The position numbers were made by a program, and so were the translations under genes. Positions 49,771 through 58,755 of a stretch of DNA of 64,000 bases are shown here, in pieces; the stretch's first letter is position 1, and each line of letters begins with the position of its first letter. Origin of the DNA: Mucilaginibacter conchicola (GTDB lineage Bacteria; Bacteroidota; Bacteroidia; Sphingobacteriales; Sphingobacteriaceae); contig NZ_QWDC01000002.1 in the NCBI RefSeq assembly GCF_003432115.1, positions 868,001 to 932,000 of the forward strand, written 5' to 3'. The notes below the pieces were generated by a model. That model was not told the DNA's origin. It was given only the letters and a program-made list of their open reading frames with translations, and searched no databases.

Positions 49771-50814
49771 TTACTGAACATCTTTTTTTAAGTCTTTTAT
49801 AATATTCTCAAGTTCGCGTACGCGTTGCTCCAGATCAGGTAAGCGCCTGATGTTGACATGGGCACGCAGGTAATCTTTATATGGCAAATATGGTGTGCCG
49901 CCCCATTGTTTATCCGCTTCTTTAATAGAACTGTTCACACCCGTTTGTGCACCAAACTGGCTGCCATCGGCAATAGTAAGGTGACCGGCAAAACCCACCT
50001 GGCCGCCTACAACAACCCTTGCGCCAATTTTGGTACTGCCCGATATGCCCGACTGTGCCGCAATAACCGTATTGTTACCTACCTCGGCATTGTGCGCCAC
50101 CTGCACCAGGTTATCTATTTTAGCACCCTTGCGGATAACTGTCGAACCCATAGTGGCGCGGTCAATTGTGGCATTTGAGCCTATCTCTACATCGTCCTCT
50201 ATAATCACGTTGCCTATCTGAGCAATTTTGGTGTAGCTGCCATCTGCATTAGGGGCAAAGCCAAAGCCATCGCTGCCGATAATAGCACCGGAGTGGATAG
50301 TTACATTGCTGCCAATAACACAATCAAAATACACCACCACACCGGGGAATAGTGTAACGTTATCGCCAAGGGTAACATTATCTGCTATGTAGCAGTTAGG
50401 GTATACCTTGCAGTTATTGCCCAGCTTAACATCCTGCCCTATGTAAGCAAAAGCACCAACGTAGGCGTTCTCACCCAGTTTAGCTGTCTCGTGGATAAAG
50501 CTTGGCTGCTCAATACCTTCTTTATAAAGTTTAAAAGTATTGTATTTCTCCAACAGCAGGGTAAACGCGCTGTAAGCATTCTCCACCCTTATTAAAGTTG
50601 AATTAACCGGAGCCGTAAGCTGCTGGCTATTGTTCACTATAACAATAGATGCGTTTGTAGTATACAAAAACTGCTCGTACTTGGGGTTAGCCAAAAACGA
50701 AAGGGAGCCTTGTTGGGCTTCCTCTATCTTGGCCAGCTGATTAACGGCAACCAACGCGTCGCCTTCAACTGTGCCGTTTAGCAGCATTGCTATATCTTTG
50801 GCAGTAAATTGCAT
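49771..50814 (-). CDS. lpxD: UDP-3-O-(3-hydroxyacyl)glucosamine N-acyltransferase
   Basis: 347 aa. N-terminal uridine-binding domain (1-100), left-handed beta helix (105-300) with the catalytic His region NLVQVAHNAEVGNNTVI and a C-terminal coiled-coil helix (LPDLEQRVRELENIIKDLKK). It adds the second acyl chain in lipid A synthesis. First gene of the lpx operon, with a full promoter ending 4 nt before its ATG, so the transcript is probably leaderless. Confidence 0.95.
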   Translation of the reverse strand: MQFTAKDIAMLLNGTVEGDALVAVNQLAKIEEAQQGSLSFLANPKYEQFLYTTNASIVIVNNSQQLTAPVNSTLIRVENAYSAFTLLLEKYNTFKLYKEGIEQPSFIHETAKLGENAYVGAFAYIGQDVKLGNNCKVYPNCYIADNVTLGDNVTLFPGVVVYFDCVIGSNVTIHSGAIIGSDGFGFAPNADGSYTKIAQIGNVIIEDDVEIGSNATIDRATMGSTVIRKGAKIDNLVQVAHNAEVGNNTVIAAQSGISGSTKIGARVVVGGQVGFAGHLTIADGSQFGAQTGVNSSIKEADKQWGGTPYLPYKDYLRAHVNIRRLPDLEQRVRELENIIKDLKKDVQ

Positions 50815-50818
50815 CGTG

Positions 50819-50848
50819 CAAAGTTAAATGTTAATACTAAAGCAACAA
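50819..50848 (-). promoter_or_regulatory. Promoter of the lpxD operon, probably leaderless
   Basis: Minus strand TTG (50848-50846), exactly 19 bp, TAACTTTG (50826-50819). The last G is 4 nt before the ATG at 50814, the same unusual spacing as at nrtR. Confidence 0.75.
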
Positions 50849-50874
50849 ATTATTAAGTTTTAGCATAATACGTT

Positions 50875-52101
50875 TCAAACCAGGTCTTTGGTGTAACACA
50901 GTATGTGTTTTTTTACCGTTTTTGATAATGCCTCGAGGTTTGAGTTGTCGCTGGCCAGTGTAATATCAATAATACTGCCGTCTTTCTTCAGGATGTGGAT
51001 ACTACCGTCTCCCTTATTATATGCATTGTTTCTGATGCTATCTGTAAATACAAAAAACGACGCCTCGTGCTCGCTGATGCCGTATTTCTGCACTGCTTTC
51101 TGCGTAAGTTCCTTCACAAAGTTCTCGTCAGGGTTTTCTGATGTAATATCTGTGTGGTACAGGCTACGATTAATAAACCTGTTGCACAGGGTAGATAATA
51201 CCCAATCGCTGCTGCCTTCCCAGATCTTAACGGCGGCCATTACGTCGGTATCGTCCAATTTGGCAAAAACTTCCAAATGGGCCGGGTTAGCCATAAACTC
51301 GGCTCGGTTAATCTCCGTATCAAGGAAATAACTTAATGCCGGAGTAAGCGGGAAACGCGTACCAGCCAATGCCAGTTCACGGGCGCGGCAAAAGATCTTG
51401 CAAAGCAATTGCTCGGCCGAGATAACCGTTTTATGCAGATAAACCTGCCAGTACATCAAACGGCGGGCAATCAGGAATTTCTCTATCGAATAAATACCTT
51501 TCTCCTCAACCACTACCATATCGTTCTTCACGGTAAGCATTTTGATGATACGGTCTGAACTGATCACACCTTCTGATACACCGGTAAAAAAACTGTCGCG
51601 GTTTAAGTAATCCATCCTGTCCATATCCAGTTGGCTGCTCACCAGTTGATGCAGGAATTTCTTATGATACTCGCCCCTAAAGATGCTTATCGCCAGATCC
51701 AGCTTACCTTCAAACTCCTGATTCAGCTTATCCATCAAAAGGATAGAGATATCCTCGTGGCTTATCTCTTCAACAATGGTATGCTCCAACGCGTGTGAGA
51801 ACGGGCCGTGGCCGATATCATGCAAAAGTATGGCGATGATGAGGCCCTCTTTTTCTTCGGGCGTTATTTCCTGCCCTTTGCTGCACAGGGTTTCAATAGC
51901 CAGGCCCATCAGGTGCATGGCACCCAGCGCGTGGTGAAAACGGGTATGCAAAGCGCCGGGGTAAACCAGGTGCGTCATGCCTACCTGTTTAATATAACGC
52001 AGGCGCTGAAAGTAGGGGTGATCTATAAGGTCGTAAACCAACTCTGTTGGGATGGTTATGAAACCGTAAACGGGGTCGTTTATTATTTTCTTTTTATTCA
52101 A
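50875..52101 (-). CDS. HD domain phosphohydrolase, TTG start
   Basis: 408 aa. HD signature: His56 in TRFHHALG, His94-Asp95 in ILLHDIGHGPFSHALEHT, and a later Asp in LDMDRMDYLNRDSF. This is the dGTPase/YfhA-like deoxynucleotide or nucleotide phosphohydrolase group, usually a cytosolic enzyme. Conserved family start NKKKIINDPVYGFITIP begins at TTG (52101-52099), with no in-frame ATG nearby upstream, so a TTG start is favoured. It is divergent from porX and precedes lpxD by 60 nt, an arrangement common in Bacteroidota. Confidence 0.9.
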   Translation of the reverse strand: MNKKKIINDPVYGFITIPTELVYDLIDHPYFQRLRYIKQVGMTHLVYPGALHTRFHHALGAMHLMGLAIETLCSKGQEITPEEKEGLIIAILLHDIGHGPFSHALEHTIVEEISHEDISILLMDKLNQEFEGKLDLAISIFRGEYHKKFLHQLVSSQLDMDRMDYLNRDSFFTGVSEGVISSDRIIKMLTVKNDMVVVEEKGIYSIEKFLIARRLMYWQVYLHKTVISAEQLLCKIFCRARELALAGTRFPLTPALSYFLDTEINRAEFMANPAHLEVFAKLDDTDVMAAVKIWEGSSDWVLSTLCNRFINRSLYHTDITSENPDENFVKELTQKAVQKYGISEHEASFFVFTDSIRNNAYNKGDGSIHILKKDGSIIDITLASDNSNLEALSKTVKKHILCYTKDLV

Positions 52102-52205
52102 AGGAATATTATTCTGGCTGCAAAGGTGGCTAAATATGACAAAACACGCACTGTGTATTTGTTAATAAATGTTAATCCTTTACATATTTTTACAACAAAA
52201 TATAC

Positions 52206-52217
52206 AACCTATAGGTT
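52206..52217. promoter_or_regulatory. 12-bp palindrome before porX
   Basis: AACCTATAGGTT is perfectly self-complementary, 25 nt before the porX ATG at 52243 in the divergent gap shared with the HD gene. A binding site is possible, with modest support. Confidence 0.3.
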
Positions 52218-52242
52218 ATAGGGTGGTAAAAATAAAGATATT

Positions 52243-53796
52243 ATGCAGGATACCACAATTTTATGGGCCGACGACGAGATAGATCTGCTTAAACCACATA
52301 TACTTTTCCTGGGCGAAAAAGGCTACAAAGTAACTACCGTAACAAATGGCAATGATGCTATTGACGAGTTTAAGAAAAACTATTTCGATTTGGTTTTCCT
52401 GGATGAGAATATGCCCGGCCTTACCGGCCTGGAAACACTTCAGCAAATTAAGAGCATCAATAATGATGTGCCGATTGTACTGATCACCAAGAACGAGGAA
52501 GAATACCTGATGGAAGATGCCATCGGATCAAAAATAGATGACTACCTGATAAAACCGGTTCACCCTAAGCAGATATTGCTTACTATTAAAAAGCTTACGG
52601 AGAACAAGCGCCTGGTTACCGAGAAAACCACCATGGCCTATCAGCAGGATTTTCGTACGCTGGGCATGACCCTCAATGATAACCTTACTTACCAGGAATG
52701 GGTAGAGGTGTATAAAAAATTAAGCTACTGGGAGCTTGAGCTTGAGGCGCTACAGGATAGCGGCATGCACGAGATCTTAACCCTGCAAAAAGCCGAAGCC
52801 AATGTACAATTCTGCAAGTTTGTAGAGAAGAACTACCTGGGTTGGTTAAAAAACCCCGAGAATGCACCGGTAAACTCGCCGCAGTTGTTCAAGAAATCGG
52901 TATTTCCTAAACTTGATGGCAAAACACCGGTTTTCTTTATCCTTATAGACAACCTGCGTTATGATCAGTTCAGGATCATTAACCCATTGATATCTGAGTA
53001 CTTTCGTTTAGAGGAAGAGGATACTTATTACAGCATCCTGCCAACAGCTACACAATACGCACGTAACGCCATTTTCTCGGGCCTGATGCCTTTGGAGATG
53101 GAAAGCCGCTACCCAAAAATGTGGCAGAACGACGAGGATGAAGGCGGTAAAAACCTTTACGAAGCCGATTTTTTGGCCGACCATTTAAAACGCGTAATGC
53201 GCCGCGATGTAAAGCACTCGTACCATAAGATCCTGAATATTGATGAAGGCCGCTCACTAAACGAATCAGTTAACAACCTGATGAATAACGAGCTGAACGT
53301 GGTGGTTTACAACTTTGTAGATATGCTGAGCCATGCCCGTACAGATATGCAAATGATCCGCGAGCTGGCGAGTGACGATGCGGCATACCGCTCGTTAACC
53401 CTATCGTGGTTTGAGCATTCGCCGTTATTTGACCTGTTGAAATACTTATCACAAAAACAGGTAAAAGTGGTGATCACTACAGACCACGGCACCATCCGCG
53501 TTAAAAACCCAAGCAAAATCATAGGCGACCGGAATACCAACACCAACCTGCGTTATAAACAAGGCAAAAACCTTAATTTTAACCCTAAAGAGGTGTTCCA
53601 CATCCGTAACCCGCATGATGCGCAATTGCCAAAGCTGCACGTAAGCTCCAGCTTTGTGTTCGCCAAAAGCGATAGCTACTTTGTGTACCCAAACAACTAT
53701 AACCACTTTGTGAATTTTTATAACGAGACCTTCCAGCATGGTGGTATCTCGTTAGAAGAAATGATCATCCCGATAGTAACATACGGCAATAAATAA
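52243..53796 (+). CDS. porX: PorX-type response regulator with PglZ domain
   Basis: 517 aa. Receiver domain (1-120) with acidic residues WADDE (8-12), phospho-acceptor Asp54 in FLDENMP and Lys in YLIKPVHP. A helical linker is followed by a PglZ/alkaline-phosphatase-superfamily domain (about 215-510) with FFILIDNLRYDQF, VVYNFVDMLSHAR, TTDHGTIRV and the C-terminal FQHGGISLEEMIIPIV. In Porphyromonas and Flavobacterium, PorX controls the type IX secretion system together with PorY; a phosphodiesterase activity is known for the PglZ part. Here it is followed by tsaE after 16 nt. Confidence 0.95.
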   Translation: MQDTTILWADDEIDLLKPHILFLGEKGYKVTTVTNGNDAIDEFKKNYFDLVFLDENMPGLTGLETLQQIKSINNDVPIVLITKNEEEYLMEDAIGSKIDDYLIKPVHPKQILLTIKKLTENKRLVTEKTTMAYQQDFRTLGMTLNDNLTYQEWVEVYKKLSYWELELEALQDSGMHEILTLQKAEANVQFCKFVEKNYLGWLKNPENAPVNSPQLFKKSVFPKLDGKTPVFFILIDNLRYDQFRIINPLISEYFRLEEEDTYYSILPTATQYARNAIFSGLMPLEMESRYPKMWQNDEDEGGKNLYEADFLADHLKRVMRRDVKHSYHKILNIDEGRSLNESVNNLMNNELNVVVYNFVDMLSHARTDMQMIRELASDDAAYRSLTLSWFEHSPLFDLLKYLSQKQVKVVITTDHGTIRVKNPSKIIGDRNTNTNLRYKQGKNLNFNPKEVFHIRNPHDAQLPKLHVSSSFVFAKSDSYFVYPNNYNHFVNFYNETFQHGGISLEEMIIPIVTYGNK

Positions 53797-53812
53797 GATA
53801 TTTGGCGCTGAG

Positions 53813-54229
53813 ATGGAAATTCACACTACTACCATTGCCGACCTTGCCGGCGCTGCCGAAAAGGTTTTAAATGCAGCCGGCGATAACCGCATCTTTTTGT
53901 TTTACGGAGAGATGGGCGCCGGTAAAACCACGTTGATAAAAGCCATTTGCGCTCATTTAGGCGTTACCGATGATGTAACCAGCCCTACCTTCTCTATCGT
54001 TAACGAATACGAGGGGAAGGATGAGCCGGTTTACCATTTCGATTTTTATCGCCTTAAACAACACAGCGAAGCGCTGGATATGGGTTACGAGGAGTACTTC
54101 TACTCGGGCGCTTACTGTTTTATTGAATGGCCCGAGAAGATAGCCGATCTTATACCCGATACCTATACAGGTGTTCGTATCCATATACAGGACCAGCATG
54201 AGCGTTTGATCACGGTTGAAAACTTTTAG
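53813..54229 (+). CDS. tsaE: tRNA threonylcarbamoyladenosine biosynthesis ATPase TsaE
   Basis: 138 aa. Walker A GEMGAGKTT (32-40), conserved SPTFSIVNEYEG (about 62-73) and FDFYRLK, FIEWPEKI. TsaE works with TsaB and TsaD in making t6A at position 37 of ANN-decoding tRNAs. It lies between porX and ald, a conserved order in the phylum. Confidence 0.94.
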   Translation: MEIHTTTIADLAGAAEKVLNAAGDNRIFLFYGEMGAGKTTLIKAICAHLGVTDDVTSPTFSIVNEYEGKDEPVYHFDFYRLKQHSEALDMGYEEYFYSGAYCFIEWPEKIADLIPDTYTGVRIHIQDQHERLITVENF

Positions 54230-54281
54230 TGTGCCGTATAATTTTCGTATCTTCATCAGCCGGAAAAACTAAGAATAGACC

Positions 54282-55508
54282 ATGAGTTCAGGGAAATACA
54301 GCGGGTTTTCAAGCGTTGCCAGGCAGGCCATGATGCAGCCGCAGGAATCGATGCTTGAAGTAAAGAGTAACAAAAAGCAATTATATATCGGTATCCCCAA
54401 AGAAACATCCTTTCAGGAGAACCGTATTGCATTAACCCCTTTATCTGTTGCCCTGCTGGTTAATAACGGGCACAGCATTTATCTGGAAAGCAACGCCGGC
54501 CAGGCAGCCAACTTCACTGATAATAACTACAGCGAGCAAGGTGCCGAGATAGTTTACGACACCAAAAAGGTTTACGAAGCGGATATCATCATTAAAATTG
54601 CGCCCCCCACTTTAGAGGAAATAGAGTTGATGAAGCCGGGCCAGCTATTGATATCAACCCTGCAGCTATCTACCATGAAGGCCGACTGCCTGCATGCTCT
54701 TATCAAAAAGAAGGTTACTGCACTTTGCTTTGAGCATCTGGAAGATGAAGGCGGCTCGTTGACCGTTGTGCGTGCCATGAGCGAGATTGTGGGCGCAACA
54801 TCAGTATTGATAGCGGCAGAATACCTCAGTAATATATTTGAAGGCAAAGGCCTGATGCTGGGCGGCATCACCGGCGTACCTCCTACCGAAATTGTAATAT
54901 TAGGTGCCGGTACAGTTGGCGAATATGCCGCACGTACCGCAATCTCATTAGGTGCCGAGGTAAAAGTGTTCGACCCATCTATTTACAAGCTCCGTCGTTT
55001 ACAGAATAACATTGGTACACGCGTATTTACTTCAGTAGTGCAGCCCATAGTGCTGGAGAAAGCCATCACCACCTGCGATGTTGCCATTGGCGCCATGCGT
55101 GCCGATGATGGCCGTAGTCCCTGCATTGTATCTGAGGCTACCGTAAGCAAAATGAAACCCAACTCGGTTATTATTGATGTAAGTATTGACCAGGGCGGCT
55201 GTTTTGAAACATCAGAAGTAACCAACCACACCCATCCGGTTTTCCGCAAATACGATGTGATACATTATTGTGTGCCCAACATTGCATCGCGCGTGGCACG
55301 TACCGCTACTTATGCGTTGACCAATATTTTTGCGCCTATCCTGCTGGATATTGGCGAACAGGGCAGCCTTAAAAATGTGATATGGCAAAAGGCCGGCATC
55401 CGCAAAGCGGTGTACATTTACCAGGGTCAGCTCACCAACAAATACATTGGCGAACGTTTCAATATCCCAAGCAAGGATCTGGATCTGCTGGTGGTATCAA
55501 ATCATTAA
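54282..55508 (+). CDS. ald: Alanine dehydrogenase
   Basis: 408 aa. Ald/PntAA fold: IGIPKETSFQENRIALTPLSVALLVNNGH (pyruvate-binding Arg and Lys), AFTD-like TDNNYSEQGAEI, Rossmann VILGAGTVGEYAARTAISLGAEVKVFD near residue 205, and VIIDVSIDQGGCFETS with HYCVPNIASRVARTATYAL. It interconverts L-alanine and pyruvate with NAD. The N-terminus carries about 30 extra residues (SGKYSGFSSVARQAMMQPQE) compared with the core family. Confidence 0.93.
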   Translation: MSSGKYSGFSSVARQAMMQPQESMLEVKSNKKQLYIGIPKETSFQENRIALTPLSVALLVNNGHSIYLESNAGQAANFTDNNYSEQGAEIVYDTKKVYEADIIIKIAPPTLEEIELMKPGQLLISTLQLSTMKADCLHALIKKKVTALCFEHLEDEGGSLTVVRAMSEIVGATSVLIAAEYLSNIFEGKGLMLGGITGVPPTEIVILGAGTVGEYAARTAISLGAEVKVFDPSIYKLRRLQNNIGTRVFTSVVQPIVLEKAITTCDVAIGAMRADDGRSPCIVSEATVSKMKPNSVIIDVSIDQGGCFETSEVTNHTHPVFRKYDVIHYCVPNIASRVARTATYALTNIFAPILLDIGEQGSLKNVIWQKAGIRKAVYIYQGQLTNKYIGERFNIPSKDLDLLVVSNH

Positions 55509-55518
55509 CAAGCAATTC

Positions 55519-55630
55519 TTCCACACGTCATTGCGAGCGTAGCGTGGCAATCCCCGACTTGCAGAGCGGCTCTGTAAGCAGGGGATTGCCACGTCGCTAT
55601 CGCTCCTCGCAATGACGCGCGAGTGTGGAA
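55519..55630. repeat. Long inverted repeat with GTCATTGCGAG ends, between converging genes
   Basis: Left arm 55519-55555 and right arm 55581-55630 share TTCCACAC, GTCATTGCGAG and GTGGCAATCCCC blocks in inverted order; the right arm has extra bases. The loop (55556-55580) can form its own stem. Elements with GTCATTGCGAGCG...GGCAATCC are familiar in many bacterial genomes. Sitting between the ald and phosphatase stops, it may double as a bidirectional terminator. Confidence 0.8.
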
Positions 55631-55637
55631 TACCATT

Positions 55638-56252
55638 CTAATAGTTCGTAAACGGCCTTATATTCTCCGGATGGTTTATCTCGGGCAGGTATTTCTCGGG
55701 GATATCGTTCTCGTGGTGCTTTTGGCCGTAATAATCCAGATCAAGCTCTACGTTACCGTTCTCTTTTACGGTCACTTTGTACAGCATATCATAATCCTGT
55801 TCGCTCACGGCAGCAAATGGCGTATCGGCACCCAGGGCAGCCAATAAAGGCATCAGGGTATTGGTATCGGCGATCAGCAGGACATTATTTCCCTGGAAGT
55901 TTTTCAGCAATGCCTTAGCAATGCTTTTTACGCCTGTGCTGTCGGTCTCATAAACGCGCGGCAATATTTTAGCTTTTACAGCAAGGGGGCGAGCTGTTAA
56001 ACCGCTTCGTTTATTAGCGGCAACATAAATGGCTTTTATGTGTTTACCCTTTAACAGCTTTGCCAGGTCTTCGGCCCGTTTTTGGCCGGCCTCGCTCAAA
56101 ACAGGGTCATCTGCCTTGGGTAGCGTTACAGGTGTTTCGGCATGCCTAACCAAATAAATAGTGGTTTTTTGTGCAAAGGCACCAAAATTGCTTAACACCA
56201 GGCAAATAAAGAATAGCTTAAAAAAGTTAGCAGGCCTTAGTACATTTTTCAT
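55638..56252 (-). CDS. Exported histidine phosphatase family protein
   Basis: 204 aa. Signal peptide about 1-28 (AFA-Q). Catalytic motif YLVRHAETP with RHG-type Arg36-His37, a second Arg region KRAEDLAKLL, and a late LLIADTNTLMPLLAALG with Asp instead of the usual second His (typical HTN/HGN), so the active site is atypical. Branch-2-like phosphomonoesterase of unknown substrate. Converges with ald. Confidence 0.85.
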   Translation of the reverse strand: MKNVLRPANFFKLFFICLVLSNFGAFAQKTTIYLVRHAETPVTLPKADDPVLSEAGQKRAEDLAKLLKGKHIKAIYVAANKRSGLTARPLAVKAKILPRVYETDSTGVKSIAKALLKNFQGNNVLLIADTNTLMPLLAALGADTPFAAVSEQDYDMLYKVTVKENGNVELDLDYYGQKHHENDIPEKYLPEINHPENIRPFTNY

Positions 56253-56286
56253 AAACGTCTGTTATCTGGTTATATGCATTTACTAA

Positions 56287-56294
56287 CAAATATA
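56287..56294 (-). promoter_or_regulatory. Candidate -7 box for the histidine phosphatase gene
   Basis: Minus strand TATATTTG matches TAnnTTTG, 34 nt before the ATG at 56252. No TTG at the expected distance. Confidence 0.35.
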
Positions 56295-56307
56295 TCTGAA
56301 TTTTGAT

Positions 56308-57345
56308 ATGAAATTTTTTAGCAAAGAATATTTAAAACAACTATGGAAAGTAATAATGGCCACCTTCAGCGGATTTTCTGCTGATAATGGCCTTAAATTA
56401 AGTGCTTCGCTGGCGTACTACACCATCTTTTCGCTGGCGCCGTTGCTTTTATTGATTCTTTCGTTAATGGGTATATTTTTAAGAGACCCCAAGTATCAAC
56501 AAATCTTTTACGATCAGATACAAGAATACTTAGGTAAAGCAGGTACGCTACAGATTCAAAGTACTATCCGATCACAAGATATAGCAGGTAAAAGTGGCAT
56601 TGGGCTGGGGATTAGTATTGTAACCTTATTAATTGGTGCAAGTAGTATCTTTCTGGAGATCCAGGATTCGCTCAACATTATCTGGCGCGTAAAAGCCAAG
56701 CCCAAAAAAGGTTGGATCAAAATGCTGCAGAACAGGTTTCTGTCTTTTTCGCTCATCGTTAGTTTGGGCTTCTTGTTGTTAGCATCACTGTTGGTAAACA
56801 TCGTTATCAGCGCAATAAGCACAAAGCTGGTGGCCTTTTTACCAAAGCTGCTCGGAAAAGATATTGCCAGTGTGGTTGGCGAAGGTTTCATTTTTGCCGT
56901 AAACTCCGGTATTACATTACTGGTGATCTCGGTACTGTTTGGTATTATTTTCAAAGTACTGCCGGATGTTAAGATCAAATGGAAAGATGTACGCTCCGGT
57001 GCAATATTTACAGCTATATTATTTATTGTTGGCCAATATATTATCAGCTTGTATATCCAATACACGGCTCAGGGCTCTGTTTACGGTACAGCGGGCTCTA
57101 TCATCGTTATTCTGGTGTGGATATACTATACCGCAGCCATCCTTTACATAGGTGCCGAGTTTACGCAGGTTTATGCCGAGGCTCAAGGCAGCCATATTGA
57201 GCCTGCAGACTATGCCGTTGTGGTACAACAAACCGAGGTAGAACGTAAGCTAAATACCATGCCCGCTCAAAACCCCGAATTGCAGGGCGCACTTAAATGC
57301 GATCCTAAAGACGAGAAGAAAGAAGACTCCCAAGAGCGGAAATAA
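56308..57345 (+). CDS. YihY/virulence factor BrkB family membrane protein
   Basis: 345 aa. Six membrane segments; the signatures FSADNGLKLSASLAYYTIFSLAPLLLLILS near the start, SFSLIVSLGFLLL near 150, PDVKIKWKDVRSGAIFTAILFIVGQYIISLYI near 225 and VYGTAGSIIVILVWIYYTAAILYIGAEFTQVYAE near 260. Once called ribonuclease BN by mistake; transport role is unclear. The charged C-terminal tail (about 300-345) is rich in E and K. Confidence 0.92.
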   Translation: MKFFSKEYLKQLWKVIMATFSGFSADNGLKLSASLAYYTIFSLAPLLLLILSLMGIFLRDPKYQQIFYDQIQEYLGKAGTLQIQSTIRSQDIAGKSGIGLGISIVTLLIGASSIFLEIQDSLNIIWRVKAKPKKGWIKMLQNRFLSFSLIVSLGFLLLASLLVNIVISAISTKLVAFLPKLLGKDIASVVGEGFIFAVNSGITLLVISVLFGIIFKVLPDVKIKWKDVRSGAIFTAILFIVGQYIISLYIQYTAQGSVYGTAGSIIVILVWIYYTAAILYIGAEFTQVYAEAQGSHIEPADYAVVVQQTEVERKLNTMPAQNPELQGALKCDPKDEKKEDSQERK

Positions 57346-57370
57346 CGCTCATAATCAGCTGGTTTAACAC

Positions 57371-57390
57371 GCATTGGCAATGCTTTATTT
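57371..57390 (+). terminator. Weak candidate terminator after the YihY gene
   Basis: A short palindrome GCATTGGCAATGC (57371-57383) followed by TTTATTT, 25 nt after the stop at 57345. The stem is only 5-6 bp, so support is weak. Confidence 0.3.
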
Positions 57391-57431
57391 ACAAATAATA
57401 AACGTAGATTTAGCATTACCAATTGTAACCA

Positions 57432-58667
57432 GTGTTAGCCGGGAAAGCCACATATTTTTGGGTTAAAGCCCTGTTTTTTACCGCATTGCTTGCGTGTGCG
57501 CTTCAATTTGCAAACGCACAATATTTCACATTAGAGCCGGGCAGAAAAAAGGTGAACATCCCCTTTAAAATGATGCGCAACATGATGGTTGTGAAACTGC
57601 TTATTAATGATAAAGGGCCTTTTAACTTTATTATTGATACCGGTGTAGGCTTAATGATCATTACTGATTATAGCCTGGTTGATTCGCTCAAGCTTCCGCA
57701 TGCAAGAACCATTCGGTTAAATGGTCTTGGCGATGGCGATGCGTCAGAAGCATTGGTTAGCCCGCAGCTTAATTTAGGTATTGATGGCCTTGTTAGTAAT
57801 GGTATATCTGCAGCCGTTTTAAAGAACGATCTTTTTGACCTTTCGGGGCACGTAGGTATGCCTATCCATGGCCTGTTGGGCTACGAGTTTTTTAACGGCC
57901 TGGGTGTTAACATAAATTTTAACGACAGCCTGATGACCGTATACCGGCCTAAAGACTTTAAACCGTTTAGAAAAAGCCAAAAAATACCCATCACGATAGA
58001 AGACCACAAGCCCTACCTGCAAACTTATATCACCATGCCTGATGGTACCAATGTGCTCAACAAATTTGTTATTGATCTGGGCGCAGGGCATCCGGTATCT
58101 ATTGAGAATATGATTAAAAAGTACGGGTTGCCTAAAGGTGCTATAACGGCCAACCTCGGCGTGGCGTTGAACGGCCCTATTTCTGGTTATCTAAGCCGGA
58201 TAAAGTCGGTGGATATGGGAAAGTATACGCTTAAAAACGTGATCACATCCTTCCCGAGCGAAGATTATGTGCAGCGGGCGTCCGTACAGCGCGATGGTAA
58301 CCTTGGCATGGATATCCTTAAAAAATTCAATATTGGGTTTGATTATAGCAACGGGTTTATGTACATAAGGCCCAGCAATACATTTAAAGCGCCTTTTGAG
58401 CACGATATGAGCGGCATTGAGTATTACCTTGCCGGTAAAGACCTATCGCGCCTCATCGTTTCGCGAGTTGCAGCCGGCTCGGCAGCTGATGATATCGGAA
58501 TGTTAAGGGGAGATGAGATCGTATCCATCAATTTTAAACCTGTATCAAAAATGACCACCGAAGAAATAGATAACTATTTTAAGACACCCGGCCGAAGCTT
58601 GCTGTTAGAAGTATATCATGACGGCCGCCACGATCGGGTAGTGATCAACCTGCGCAGGCAATTGTAA
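57432..58667 (+). CDS. Exported retropepsin-like aspartyl protease with PDZ domain
   Basis: 411 aa, GTG start at 57432 opening a signal peptide (about 1-29, ANA-Q). The first lobe has the catalytic FIIDTGVG with Asp69-Thr70-Gly71. The second lobe has VIDLGAGHP (Asp near 214), where the Thr is replaced by Leu. The C-terminal PDZ domain is about 325-411 (LIVSRVAAGSAADDIGMLRGDEIVSINF). Such proteins are common in Bacteroidota and probably act on periplasmic peptides. There is no closer ATG, hence the GTG. Confidence 0.88.
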   Translation: MLAGKATYFWVKALFFTALLACALQFANAQYFTLEPGRKKVNIPFKMMRNMMVVKLLINDKGPFNFIIDTGVGLMIITDYSLVDSLKLPHARTIRLNGLGDGDASEALVSPQLNLGIDGLVSNGISAAVLKNDLFDLSGHVGMPIHGLLGYEFFNGLGVNINFNDSLMTVYRPKDFKPFRKSQKIPITIEDHKPYLQTYITMPDGTNVLNKFVIDLGAGHPVSIENMIKKYGLPKGAITANLGVALNGPISGYLSRIKSVDMGKYTLKNVITSFPSEDYVQRASVQRDGNLGMDILKKFNIGFDYSNGFMYIRPSNTFKAPFEHDMSGIEYYLAGKDLSRLIVSRVAAGSAADDIGMLRGDEIVSINFKPVSKMTTEEIDNYFKTPGRSLLLEVYHDGRHDRVVINLRRQL

Positions 58668-58685
58668 TTAAAGGCATTTAGTAAT

Positions 58686-58707
58686 AAATATGTTGCGTAA
58701 CATATTT
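58686..58707. promoter_or_regulatory. Palindrome upstream of the zinc metalloprotease gene
   Basis: AAATATGTT-GCGT-AACATATTT, perfect 9-bp arms with a 4-nt centre, 48 bp before the ATG at 58756. A second 15-nt near-palindrome (GTTTTAC-T-GTAAAAC, 58728-58742) lies between it and the start. Either could be an operator or part of the leader. Confidence 0.45.
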
Positions 58708-58755
58708 GATTAATTAGATATTTTTACGTTTTACTGTAAAACTAATTAATTAACT

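Noticed and set aside
55638..56252. Histidine phosphatase as a phosphoglycerate mutase
   Set aside because: The protein has a signal peptide and lacks the usual second catalytic His, so a glycolytic role is unlikely.
57432..58667. Upstream ATG start for the aspartyl protease
   Set aside because: No in-frame ATG precedes the signal peptide closely; the GTG at 57432 gives a complete signal sequence.
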